A stretch of 64,000 nt of DNA from Pseudomonas putida (GTDB taxonomy: Bacteria; Pseudomonadota; Gammaproteobacteria; Pseudomonadales; Pseudomonadaceae): the NCBI RefSeq assembly GCF_028682635.1, contig NZ_JANHLK010000029.1, forward strand, positions 1 to 64,000, read 5' to 3'. The notes beneath the pieces were generated by a model. It made no database searches, was not told where the DNA came from, and was given only the letters and a program-made list of their open reading frames with translations. Position 1 is the first letter of the stretch, and each line of letters opens with the position of its first letter. A program made the position numbers and the translations under genes. Below are positions 53,471-62,515 of this stretch, piece by piece.

Positions 53471-56400
53471 CTACTCTCCACCAAGATCGGAAAAGGGTTT
53501 AAGCCCACTCAATAATCCATATAAACCGTGCAACGGCACGGGCAGCCAACCGGGGCGATTTTCCGCCTCGTAGGCCACTTCATAAGCCGCCTTCTCCAGA
53601 CCGAACAATGCCAAAGCGGCATCTTCGCCTTCAGGATCTTGCCACGCATGGCCAAGCGTAGCTGCCGCCAGCCGATAAGCGTGGATAAATGCCTGTTTTG
53701 CCTCACTCAAATAACGATCGCCGACCCGCTGGCGAGCTGCCTGGGCCTGGTCGGTGTTATCAACGTTGTGCACATTGATGGTCATGGCCGCCGCGTAGTC
53801 AAAGGAGCGCAGCACGCCGCTGACATCCTTGTACGGGCTGTGCTTGCCTCGACGCTCCGGCAGCGGACGTGCCGGTTCGCCTTCGAAGTCGATCAGGTAC
53901 GCATCGCCCTTGATCACCAGCACCTGGCCCAGGTGCAAGTCGCCATGCACACGGATCCGCAGGCCACCCGCCGTCTTTTTCGCCAGCTCCTGGACATGGC
54001 CGAGTATGGCCTTTTTATGGTCCAGTAAATGGCTGACCAGGGTTTTGTCCGCCGGGTTCAGTTCATTTTGATGCTGCTTGAGCAACTTCAACGCATGCTC
54101 GATTTGTGCCACCACATCCTTGCCCGTCGCCAGCGCATCCTTTTGCGTGGTGATGTACGGATCAAAGTCGGGGTTGTCGCTCGACGCCGCCAGCACCTGA
54201 TGCATTTCACCCAGGCGCTGGCCGAGCATGGCAGCGAAATCCTTCAATTCGCCAAGGGCGTTGTAGTGCTGCTCCTGCTCAGACATGGCATCGGCGAGCT
54301 CGTCGCGCAACGCCCGCTCCAGGTTGTTCTGGGTCCATTCCCAGGCATCGCCCTGGTTGCTCAGGTAGCCCTGGGCGATCATCAGCAGGTTGTCTTCGCC
54401 CGCTGCATCCCGACGCACCACGGATCCCAGCAGCGGCGAGATATTGGCGAAGCCGGCAGCGGTCAGGTACGCGCTCATTTCCAGTTCCGGGTGCACGCCG
54501 GATGCGACCTTGCGAATCAGCTTCAACACCAGGCTATTGCCGACCACCACCGAACTGTTGGATTGCTCGGCGGACAGGTAACGCACATCCGACTCCGCCG
54601 TCAGGCCCAGTTTGGCAAGCTGCGCAGTGGGTTCGAAACGGATCTCGCCGCCGTCCGACGGTAGCACCCTGTTGTCGTGCATGCCTTGCAGCACCGTGCG
54701 GATAAAGTTTTCCAGGCTGAAGGCATCCGTGATCAGACCGACCTGCGGGCCTCGGCGCACGCGCGACAGAGCCAGTTGCTGGGGTAATGCGGCGCCCATC
54801 TGGTCTTCGGTAATGAAGCCGAACGGCAGTTGATAGCGGCTGGTCACGCCTGCGCTGGTGACTTCGATTTCACTCAACAACACCGGGTGCTGCGCATCGC
54901 CGAAACGCACGCCGTAGGCCAGGTTGACCTGTTCGATGGCCGCGTCCTTGCCGGCGAACCAGCGGCGGTTCTGCAGCCAGTTCGGCAGGATGGCCTGCTC
55001 CAGGGTGGAGCGCGATGGTGCTTCGAGCAGCTCTTCCATGCGTTTTTTCAGCACCAGGGTGGTGAAATCCGGCAGGCTTTGCGCCGGTTCCACGTGCCAA
55101 CTCGGCATCTGGTTCTCCGCGGCGAGGCCGAACCAGTAGAAACCGTAAGGCGCCAGGGTCAGGAGGAAACTCAACTGGCCAATGGGCGGGAACGCGTTAC
55201 CGCCGAGCATCTCCACCGGCACCATGCCAACGTACGCCGACAGGTCCAGCTCCACGGCTTGGGCGCTGCGCGAAACGTTGGCCACGCACAGGATGACTTC
55301 GTGCTTGCCGTCCGGCCCTGTATATTCGCGGGTATAGGCCAGCACCCGGCGATTGGACGGCGAGAGCATTTTCAACGTGCCGCGCCCGAACGCCTTGGAC
55401 TGCTTGCGCACCGTCAGCATGCGCCGGGTCCAGTTCAACAGCGAATGCGGATCACCGGCCTGGGTTTCGACATTGACCGACAGGTAGCCGTATTGCGGGT
55501 CCATGATCGGCGGCAGTACCAGGCTGGCCGGATCGGCACGGGAGAACCCGCCGTTGCGGTCGATCGACCACTGCATTGGTGTGCGCACGCCGTCGCGATC
55601 GCCGAGGTAGATGTTGTCGCCCATGCCGATCTCGTCACCGTAGTACAAGGTCGGCGTGCCGGGCATCGACAGCAACAGGCTGTTGAGCAGCTCCACGCGC
55701 CGGCGATCACGCTCCATCAGCGGCGCCAGGCGCCGGCGAATCCCCAGGTTGATCCGCGCGCGACGGTCGGCCGCGTAGTAATTCCACAGGTAGTCACGTT
55801 CCCTGTCGGTGACCATCTCCAGGGTGAGCTCATCATGGTTGCGCAGGAAAATCGCCCATTGGCAATTGGCCGGGATCTCCGGTGTCTGGCGCAGAATATC
55901 GGTGATCGGAAAACGATCTTCCTGGGCCAGCGCCATGTACATGCGCGGCATCAGCGGGAAGTGAAACGCCATGTGGCATTCGTCGCCGTTCAGCCCGGAC
56001 TTATCGGTGTCGCCGAAATACAGCTGAGTGTCTTCCGGCCATTGGTTGGCCTCGGCCAGCAACATGCGGTCCGGATAATTCGCGTCGATTTCGGCGCGGA
56101 TCTGCTTGAGCACGTCGTGGGTTTCGGGCAGGTTCTCGTTGTTGGTGCCGTCGCGCTCGATCAGGTACGGGATCGCGTCGAGGCGCAGACCGTCGATGCC
56201 CATGTCGAGCCAGTAGCGCATCACCGACAGCACGGCCTTCATGACCTGCGGGTTGTCGAAATTGAGGTCCGGCTGGTGCGAGTAGAAGCGGTGCCAGAAG
56301 TATTGGCCGGCCACCGGGTCCCAGGTCCAGTTGGATTTTTCGGTGTCGAGAAAAATGATGCGGGTGCCGTCGTATTTTTGGTCGTCATCGGACCAGACGT

Positions 56401-56812
56401 AGAAGTCCCGGGCTGCCGAGCCCTTTTTCGCCTTGCGGGCGCGCTGGAACCACGCATGCTGATCCGAAGTGTGGTTGATGACCAGTTCGGTGATCACCCG
56501 CAAACCACGCTTGTGCGCCTCGGCAATGAAGCGCTTGGCGTCGGCCATGGTGCCGTAGTCGCTGTGGACGCCCCGGTATTCGGCGATGTCATAACCGTCG
56601 TCGCGGCGTGGCGAGGGGTAGAACGGCAACAGCCAGATGGTATTGACGCCGAGGTCGGCAATGTAGTCGAGTTTGGCGATCAGACCGGGAAAATCGCCGA
56701 TCCCGTCGTTATTGGAGTCGAAATAGGATTTGACGTGAACTTGATAGATGACCGCGTCCTTGTACCAGAGCGGATCCTTGATGAAAGTGGCTGCCTTGGG
56801 TTTCTTCGCCAT
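53471..56812 (-). CDS. treS: Trehalose synthase - maltokinase fusion
   Basis: 1113 residues. The N-terminal TreS domain (about 1-560, GH13_16) has Asp in GLRLDAIPYLIERDGT, Glu in LLAEANQWPED and NHDELTLEMV. The C-terminal maltokinase-like domain (about 600-1113) has HGDLHLGQVL and YLIDFEGEPARPLPER, the catalytic and metal sites of aminoglycoside-phosphotransferase-like kinases. It converts trehalose to maltose and then to maltose-1-phosphate, the GlgE substrate, in one polypeptide. Fusion is known in pseudomonads and other proteobacteria. Transcribed between glgE and glgB. Confidence 0.95.
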   Translation of the reverse strand: MAKKPKAATFIKDPLWYKDAVIYQVHVKSYFDSNNDGIGDFPGLIAKLDYIADLGVNTIWLLPFYPSPRRDDGYDIAEYRGVHSDYGTMADAKRFIAEAHKRGLRVITELVINHTSDQHAWFQRARKAKKGSAARDFYVWSDDDQKYDGTRIIFLDTEKSNWTWDPVAGQYFWHRFYSHQPDLNFDNPQVMKAVLSVMRYWLDMGIDGLRLDAIPYLIERDGTNNENLPETHDVLKQIRAEIDANYPDRMLLAEANQWPEDTQLYFGDTDKSGLNGDECHMAFHFPLMPRMYMALAQEDRFPITDILRQTPEIPANCQWAIFLRNHDELTLEMVTDRERDYLWNYYAADRRARINLGIRRRLAPLMERDRRRVELLNSLLLSMPGTPTLYYGDEIGMGDNIYLGDRDGVRTPMQWSIDRNGGFSRADPASLVLPPIMDPQYGYLSVNVETQAGDPHSLLNWTRRMLTVRKQSKAFGRGTLKMLSPSNRRVLAYTREYTGPDGKHEVILCVANVSRSAQAVELDLSAYVGMVPVEMLGGNAFPPIGQLSFLLTLAPYGFYWFGLAAENQMPSWHVEPAQSLPDFTTLVLKKRMEELLEAPSRSTLEQAILPNWLQNRRWFAGKDAAIEQVNLAYGVRFGDAQHPVLLSEIEVTSAGVTSRYQLPFGFITEDQMGAALPQQLALSRVRRGPQVGLITDAFSLENFIRTVLQGMHDNRVLPSDGGEIRFEPTAQLAKLGLTAESDVRYLSAEQSNSSVVVGNSLVLKLIRKVASGVHPELEMSAYLTAAGFANISPLLGSVVRRDAAGEDNLLMIAQGYLSNQGDAWEWTQNNLERALRDELADAMSEQEQHYNALGELKDFAAMLGQRLGEMHQVLAASSDNPDFDPYITTQKDALATGKDVVAQIEHALKLLKQHQNELNPADKTLVSHLLDHKKAILGHVQELAKKTAGGLRIRVHGDLHLGQVLVIKGDAYLIDFEGEPARPLPERRGKHSPYKDVSGVLRSFDYAAAMTINVHNVDNTDQAQAARQRVGDRYLSEAKQAFIHAYRLAAATLGHAWQDPEGEDAALALFGLEKAAYEVAYEAENRPGWLPVPLHGLYGLLSGLKPFSDLGGE

Positions 56813-56847
56813 TTGAAACTCCTGTTGAATTCGAATTAACCACTACC

Positions 56848-56940
56848 CCTGTAGGAGCCGGCTTGCTGGCGATAGCGGTGCGGCAGGCACCATCCAGTTG
56901 TCAGATGCACCGCCATCGCCAGCAAGCCGGCTCCTACAGG
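56848..56940. repeat. REP pair, class D, inside the glgE-treS operon
   Basis: GTAGGAGCCGGCTTGCTGGC and its inverse flank a 93-bp unit whose arms also share GGTGCGGCAGG/GATGCACCGCC-like sequence. It lies in the 142-base gap between glgE and treS. Confidence 0.9.
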
Positions 56941-56954
56941 TGTCGGTGGTGTAT

Positions 56955-58952
56955 CTAAGAGGTAGTAATCCGCCAGATCCCGAACGGCTGATACGCCGGG
57001 TCCAGGCGCATGAACTGGTACTTGCCGTGCCAGGTCCAGCGATGGCCGCTCATCAAGTCCTCACCCTGGGTGCTGGCGTCATCGGGCAAACCCATTTCCC
57101 ACAGCGGCAACTCGAAATTCGCCTCTTGCGGGTTATGAGGGTCGAGGTTGACCGCCACCAGAATGAAATTGCTGCCATCGGCACTGCGTTTACCGAAGTA
57201 CAAAATGTTGTCATTCCAGGCGTTATAGACCTTCAGGCCCAGATGAGTTTGCAGTGCCGGGTTTTGCCGGCGAATGCGGTTGAGCTGGGCGATCTCGGCG
57301 ATGATGTTGCCGGGGGCATTGAAGTCCCTGGGGCGGATCTCGTACTTCTCGGAGTCGAGGTATTCCTCCTTGCCCGGTACCGGCGCCGACTCGCACAGCT
57401 CGAACCCCGAATACATGCCCCACAGCCCCGAACCCATGGTCGCCAGCGCTGCGCGTATCAGAAAACCGGGACGCCCGGATTCGTGCAGGAACGCCGGGTT
57501 GATGTCCGGTGTATTGACGAAAAAATTCGGCCGGTAGCATTCGCGCCACGGTGATTCATTGAGTTCGGTGAAATAGGTCGCCAGCTCGGCCTTGGTGTTG
57601 CGCCAGGTGAAGTAGGTATAGCTCTGGGAGTAACCGACCTTGCCCAGCCGCGCCATCATCGCCGGGGTGGTAAAGGCTTCTGCGAGGAAAATCACCTCTG
57701 GATACAGCGCGCGAACGTCGGCGATCAGCCATTGCCAGAACGGCAGCGGCTTGGTGTGCGGGTTGTCGACGCGAAAAATCTTCACGCCCTCCTGCACCCA
57801 CCCTACGACGATGTCGCGCAGTTCGACCCACAGGCTGGGGATCGCCTCGACGGCATAGAAGTCGACGTTGACGATGTCCTGGTACTTTTTCGGCGGGTTC
57901 TCGGCGTATTTGATCGTGCCGTCGGGCCGCCAGTTGAACCAGCCCGGGTGCTGCTTGAGCCATGGATGGTCCTGGGAGCACTGGATGGCAAAATCGAGGG
58001 CGATCTCCAGGCCGTAGTCCGCAGCCGCCGCCACCAGGCGCCGGAAGTCTTCGCGGGTGCCCAGCTGCGAATGAATCGCCTCGTGCCCGCCCTCCTCACT
58101 GCCAATGGCATAGGGGCTGCCTGGATCGTCCGGCCCGGCCGTCAATGAGTTGTTTGGCCCCTTGCGATAACTGCGGCCGATCGGGTGGATCGGCGGGAAA
58201 TACAGCACGTCAAAGCCCATGTCCTGGATCATCGGCAGCCGTGCATGCACATCGTTGAAGGTGCCGTGGCGCTTGGGATCGTCGGTGATCGAGCGCGGGA
58301 ACAGTTCGTACCAGCTGGCGAATTGCGCAAGCTGGCGCTCGACGTCCACCGGGTACTCCGGGCTGAGGCTCAGGTAGGCACGATGATCGGCCTGTGCCAT
58401 CAACTGCGCGCTGCGCTGGTGCAGGAACAACGCCACCTGCTCGGTTTCGAGCAGGCCCGACAGTTCATGGTGCAATGCCGCGAGGTCTTCGCTGAGTTGC
58501 CCTTCGGCGCGCTCGGCTGCTTGCTGGACATGCAGGCGGCCTTCCTGCAGCTCAAGGCTGACGGGTACCAAGGCGGCATGCTTTTTTTCCAGTTCGTAGC
58601 GAAAGCTGGCGAACTGGTCGATCCAGGCTTCGATGCAGAACACATAACGGCCCTGGCTCTCGACCCGAAATTGGCCTTGCCAGCCGTTGTTGCCCAGGTC
58701 GGCCATGACCTCGCTTTGCCAGACCTCATCGCCCTCGGCCCGCCAGCGCACCCGCACGGCCAGCTTGTCGTGACCGTCGGCGAACACCTTGCTGGTCACC
58801 ACCACGTCCTGGCCGACCACGGCCTTGACCGCAAACTGCCCGCCTTCGAGGGTCGGCAGGGTATTTTCAATCACGATTCGCGGCAGTAACAGTGCCTGTG
58901 AAAGCGGCATGTGCGGGTTGTAGCTCAGTTCATTCGGTTTTTCAGCAGTCAT
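56955..58952 (-). CDS. glgE: Alpha-1,4-glucan:maltose-1-phosphate maltosyltransferase
   Basis: 665 residues, GH13_3. N-terminal domains (about 1-120), then the barrel with nucleophile Asp in VKIFRVDNPHTKPLPFW and acid/base Glu in EVIFLAEAFTTP. It transfers maltosyl units from maltose-1-phosphate to growing alpha-1,4-glucan. AGGAG precedes the ATG at 58952. It is the first gene of the leftward glgE-treS-glgB operon, with a REP pair before treS. Confidence 0.95.
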   Translation of the reverse strand: MTAEKPNELSYNPHMPLSQALLLPRIVIENTLPTLEGGQFAVKAVVGQDVVVTSKVFADGHDKLAVRVRWRAEGDEVWQSEVMADLGNNGWQGQFRVESQGRYVFCIEAWIDQFASFRYELEKKHAALVPVSLELQEGRLHVQQAAERAEGQLSEDLAALHHELSGLLETEQVALFLHQRSAQLMAQADHRAYLSLSPEYPVDVERQLAQFASWYELFPRSITDDPKRHGTFNDVHARLPMIQDMGFDVLYFPPIHPIGRSYRKGPNNSLTAGPDDPGSPYAIGSEEGGHEAIHSQLGTREDFRRLVAAAADYGLEIALDFAIQCSQDHPWLKQHPGWFNWRPDGTIKYAENPPKKYQDIVNVDFYAVEAIPSLWVELRDIVVGWVQEGVKIFRVDNPHTKPLPFWQWLIADVRALYPEVIFLAEAFTTPAMMARLGKVGYSQSYTYFTWRNTKAELATYFTELNESPWRECYRPNFFVNTPDINPAFLHESGRPGFLIRAALATMGSGLWGMYSGFELCESAPVPGKEEYLDSEKYEIRPRDFNAPGNIIAEIAQLNRIRRQNPALQTHLGLKVYNAWNDNILYFGKRSADGSNFILVAVNLDPHNPQEANFELPLWEMGLPDDASTQGEDLMSGHRWTWHGKYQFMRLDPAYQPFGIWRITTS

Positions 58953-59171
58953 CGAGCATCACTCCTTTACGCCCCATGGACGCTCTTGTGTCTGGTGTCT
59001 GATGTCTGGTTTTCATCCCGCCGGGCACTTCACCCTGGAATGAACTCACTTAGGTTCCGAGCGCCGGCCGCCGGTAAAAGTTCAGCAGGATCTGCCGGGA
59101 ATCAAATCCTCCACGCAGTGGTCAACCAACTTAAGCACGACTCACGCCATGTGCCACTGGAGAGATGAACA

Positions 59172-59339
59172 ATGAACAACCCATTCCCGGCCGAAACCCC
59201 CGATCCGAACATCGATAACCCGGTGATTCCACCCAGCGATCCGCAGCCTGTACCCGAACAGGATCCGCCTGGCAGCAACCCGCCACCCAGGGAAGAGCCA
59301 CCGACGACCATGCCACCGGTGATTGTTAACCCTGAATGA
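59172..59339 (+). CDS. Small proline-rich protein (55 residues)
   Basis: MNNPFPAETPDPNIDNP... is 55 residues and about one third proline, with Asp/Glu and no membrane segment. GGAGAG lies a few bases before the ATG at 59172; a second ATG at 59165 is in another frame and shorter. The gene is divergent from glgE with a shared 219-base upstream region. Low-complexity composition prevents a functional call. The clear start site and similar small proteins in this position in pseudomonads (from memory) support it being real. Confidence 0.6.
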   Translation: MNNPFPAETPDPNIDNPVIPPSDPQPVPEQDPPGSNPPPREEPPTTMPPVIVNPE

Positions 59340-59882
59340 AGACAGTTGATCGTTCCCCTGGCGTGCTGGGGGAATGATTGCGGGAAGAAACCGAAGGACG
59401 TTTCCTACGGGTGCGTAGTACCGGTCCTGAAATGGTTTTTTTGTGCAGGTATGGCGGCTCATTTGCGCTTATCGAGCGACATACTGACGACGCCACCCAC
59501 CTTGAGTACGGCCAGCCATGAGCATGATCTTTTTTACCGTCGGCACATTCACAGAACGAGCAAGCGCAGAGGAAAACGCGCTTATCCGTGAACCCTCGGT
59601 CGACGGCTGGTCTCTCTTTGAAAATCTTCAGTTACGAATTTCTTTGGTTCCATACCGAGCGGAGTCTGCTAGAGGACGGTAGAAGCTCGATACTCAAAGA
59701 GCTCGACAATCATCTTCTCCTTGGTGAGTTCGACTATAGCCAGCATGAGCTCCCCCCGAAAACGAGCCCTGCACCTGCACCTGCACCTGTAGGAGCGAGC
59801 TTGCTCGCGATGGTCGTCAACGATAACGCGCAGTGCCTGGATGAACGCGGTGGCTGAACGTTTTTCGCGAGCAAGCTCGCTC
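59340..59882. other. Region with weak open frames only, plus a REP pair
   Basis: About 450 bases before the REP pair. Two overlapping weak frames are seen, ATG 59518-59682 (54 residues) and GTG 59588-59857 (89 residues, the last third read from the REP). Neither shows a recognisable family. TTCCCC-N10-GGGGAA at 59353-59374 may be a terminator. Degenerate coding remnants are possible. Confidence 0.4.
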
Positions 59883-59887
59883 CTACA
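59789..59887. repeat. REP pair (REPIN-like), class B
   Basis: GTAGGAGCGAGCTTGCTCGC and its inverse enclose a 99-bp unit with internal GTCAACGATAACGCG. The right arm supplies the stop codon of the convergent MgtC-like gene. Confidence 0.9.
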
Positions 59888-60386
59888 TTGGGTCTTTGTC
59901 TTTATCGATCAGCTTCACGATCCTCGGCATCACGCCAAGAATCAGCAGCGCCAACAACGTACTGAGCACCGCCGTCGCCTCCCGCCCCAACCCGGCGGAC
60001 ACGCCAATGGCGGCGGTCATCCACAGTCCGGCGGCGGTGGTCAGGCCTTTGACGTGGCCTTCGTCGCCTTCCTGGTTTTTCAGGATGGTGCCGGCGCCGA
60101 GGAAGCCGATCCCGGCGATCACGCCTTGCACCACCCGGCTCATGGCGTCGGCCTGGGAGCCGGACATCTGCGGTACCAGCACGAACAACGCCGCACCCAG
60201 CGCCACCAGCATGTGCGTGCGCACCCCGGCGGCCTTGCCCTTGTGCTCGCGCTCGAACCCGAGGATGCCGCCCAGCACCGCCGCCATCAGCAGGCGCACG
60301 GTGATGCGGGTCAATTGCGAGGCATCGCCGATGTCGGCGAACTCCGCTTGCAGGGTCACCCAGACTTCATGCCACCAGGCGTTCAT
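59883..60386 (-). CDS. MgtC/SapB-family membrane protein
   Basis: 167 residues with four to five transmembrane helices and the MgtC motif RITVRLLMAAVLGGILGFERE...AGVRTHMLVALGAALF. The C-terminal ACT-like domain of full MgtC is absent, so it is the short SapB form. The TAG stop comes from the REP arm (CTACA). Family members modulate magnesium homeostasis or ATP synthase; the role here is unproven. The start at 60386 has AAGGGA. Confidence 0.85.
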   Translation of the reverse strand: MNAWWHEVWVTLQAEFADIGDASQLTRITVRLLMAAVLGGILGFEREHKGKAAGVRTHMLVALGAALFVLVPQMSGSQADAMSRVVQGVIAGIGFLGAGTILKNQEGDEGHVKGLTTAAGLWMTAAIGVSAGLGREATAVLSTLLALLILGVMPRIVKLIDKDKDPM

Positions 60387-60511
60387 TGGCGCATTCCCTT
60401 TTGAAAAAGTGATGGAGGATGGACCACATCAACCATTAATCAGTTGCACAGAACGATGCTCGCCGCCGATAGCCTAATGCTGCATCAGTCGTAAAAACCA
60501 AGGATCACGTC

Positions 60512-60745
60512 ATGACCGTACGCATCGAGAACGAGACCTGCTTCTTTATCACCGAAAACGGCGAGGAAATTCGCCTGTGCCCCGATGTGACCATCATCAC
60601 CGATAGCGCCAAAGCGATGTCGGCGGTCGACCTCGAAGGCCAGCGCATCTACATCACCGAAGCAGAAGCCGACGCTTTGACCGTAGCAGGTGCGGTGGAC
60701 GGTCGCCGGCATTTGAAGGCCACCGACAGTGATTCGGTGATTTGA
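60512..60745 (+). CDS. DUF3203 small protein
   Basis: 77 residues, an acidic protein of the Pseudomonas DUF3203 family (MTVRIENETCFFITENGEEI..., ending DSDSVI). AAGGATC precedes the ATG. Probably beta-rich and cytoplasmic; function unknown. Confidence 0.8.
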   Translation: MTVRIENETCFFITENGEEIRLCPDVTIITDSAKAMSAVDLEGQRIYITEAEADALTVAGAVDGRRHLKATDSDSVI

Positions 60746-60940
60746 CTGACCCGGATCAACAAGGCCTGCAAGCGTGTGATATAGCCGCCCACGCCCCGCC
60801 GCGACAGGTGCTTCAACTTGTCGCAGGCCGGGCTGCCGCGAGCATCTGATCCGGTTTTTAATGCAATACCTGAGTCTGTTATGCAAACAGATCGCCGCTC
60901 ATAGTGCTCCTGCCTGATGGAGGCTGATGAGCGAAAGACC

Positions 60941-62371
60941 ATGAGCGATAGAATCCCCGTCCGAACCGTAGAAAGCGCCCCCTTAGTACAGACTTTCGAG
61001 CCTTCGCGACCAAAGATGAAGGCCAAGTCCAGCGACAACCTGATCCACACCCGCAGCTTCACCGGTCTGTTCCGAACCCTGCGCATCAGCGGCGCGGGTG
61101 TTCTGTTCCTGCTGTTCTTCGGCACCGTTTGGCTGAACTGGGGCGGTCGCCAGGCGGTGCTCTGGGACCTCTCCGAAAGCAAATTCCACATCTTTGGCGC
61201 GACCTTCTGGCCGCAGGATTTCATCCTCCTCTCGGCACTGCTGATCATTGCCGCGTTCGGCCTGTTCGCGATCACCGTGTTCGCCGGCCGGGTCTGGTGC
61301 GGCTACACCTGCCCGCAAAGCTCCTGGACCTGGATCTTCATGTGGTGCGAGAAAATCACCGAAGGCGAACGCAACCAGCGCATCAAGCTGCAAGCGGCGC
61401 CCTGGGGGCTGAACAAATTCCTGCGCCGCTCGGCCAAGCACAGCTTGTGGCTGGCGATCAGCCTGCTCACCGGCTTGACCTTCGTCGGCTATTTCACGCC
61501 GATCCGTCCGCTGGCCGAAGAACTGCTGACCCTGCAGATGGGCGGCGTCAGCCTGTTCTGGGTGCTGTTCTTTACCGGCGCCACCTACATCAATGCCGGC
61601 TGGCTGCGTGAAGCGGTGTGCATGCACATGTGTCCGTACGCGCGATTCCAGAGCGTGATGTTCGACAAGGACACCCTGACCATTTCCTACGACGTGGCCC
61701 GTGGCGAGAACCGTGGCCCGCGCAAGCGCGAGGTCAAGCCGGCCGAGGTCGGCCTGGGTGACTGCATCGATTGCCAGCTGTGCGTGCAGGTGTGCCCGAC
61801 CGGCATCGACATTCGTGACGGCTTGCAGATGGAATGCATCGGTTGCGCCGCGTGCATCGATGCCTGCGATTCGATCATGGACAGGATGGGCTACGAGCGC
61901 GGGCTGATCAGCTATACCTCGGAGCATCAGTTGCAGGGCGGCAAGACTCACCTGTTGCGGCCACGGTTGATCGGTTACACCGCCGTGCTGCTGGTGATGA
62001 TCGTTGCACTGGTCATCGCGCTGATGGAGCGGCCGATGGTGTCGCTGGACGTGAGCAAGGACCGCGGCCTGTTTCGCGAGAACAGTCAGGGGCAGATCGA
62101 GAACATCTACAGCCTCAAGGTCATCAACAAGACCCAGCAACGCCAGGACTACCACCTGGCCCTGGTCGACGGCGAGGGCTTCCAGTTGCAGGGCAGGACC
62201 GAGCTGAGCCTGGCACCGGGCGAGATTGTCGATGTGCCGGTGTCGGTGGCGATGACGACGGAACGGCCAGGCAGCAGTTCGCAGGGCATCAGCTTCAAGG
62301 TCGTCGACAGCGATGAGCCAGGCGTCTACAGCGTGGCCAAGAGCCGGTTTGTTGCGCCGATGAACCGTTAA
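60941..62371 (+). CDS. ccoG: Cytochrome c oxidase accessory protein CcoG
   Basis: 476 residues, FixG/CcoG family. Four to five transmembrane helices; CGYTCPQSSWTWIF is the periplasm-proximal Cys motif, two [4Fe-4S] clusters are in CIDCQLCVQVCP and CIGCAACIDACD, and the C terminus has an immunoglobulin-like domain. CcoG reduces copper for cbb3 oxidase assembly in known systems. The ATG at 60941 (MSDRIPVRT) is preferred; an in-frame ATG at 60917 lacks a binding site. No ccoNOPQ genes are nearby, so this is a stand-alone, probably second copy. Confidence 0.88.
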   Translation: MSDRIPVRTVESAPLVQTFEPSRPKMKAKSSDNLIHTRSFTGLFRTLRISGAGVLFLLFFGTVWLNWGGRQAVLWDLSESKFHIFGATFWPQDFILLSALLIIAAFGLFAITVFAGRVWCGYTCPQSSWTWIFMWCEKITEGERNQRIKLQAAPWGLNKFLRRSAKHSLWLAISLLTGLTFVGYFTPIRPLAEELLTLQMGGVSLFWVLFFTGATYINAGWLREAVCMHMCPYARFQSVMFDKDTLTISYDVARGENRGPRKREVKPAEVGLGDCIDCQLCVQVCPTGIDIRDGLQMECIGCAACIDACDSIMDRMGYERGLISYTSEHQLQGGKTHLLRPRLIGYTAVLLVMIVALVIALMERPMVSLDVSKDRGLFRENSQGQIENIYSLKVINKTQQRQDYHLALVDGEGFQLQGRTELSLAPGEIVDVPVSVAMTTERPGSSSQGISFKVVDSDEPGVYSVAKSRFVAPMNR

Positions 62372-62447
62372 GGCTTTAGACTGCGGTGCGCCATTCGCGA
62401 GCAAGTCGAATCGTCGCACCGCCGCTCCCACATGAACGCTGCAATAC

Positions 62448-62471
62448 CTGTAGGAGCTGGCTTGCCAGCGA
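62448..62471 (+). repeat. Single class A REP
   Basis: CTGTAGGAGCTGGCTTGCCA... followed by GCGAAAAAG, between ccoG and the MocR gene. No inverted partner is seen nearby. Confidence 0.8.
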
Positions 62472-62515
62472 AAAAGTCACCTCGGTTTCTTGAATGACAC
62501 CAATCCAGGCTAACG

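Noticed and set aside
59588..59857. 89-residue open frame starting at GTG
   Set aside because: The last third is translated REP sequence, no ribosome binding site or family match; kept only as a possible remnant.
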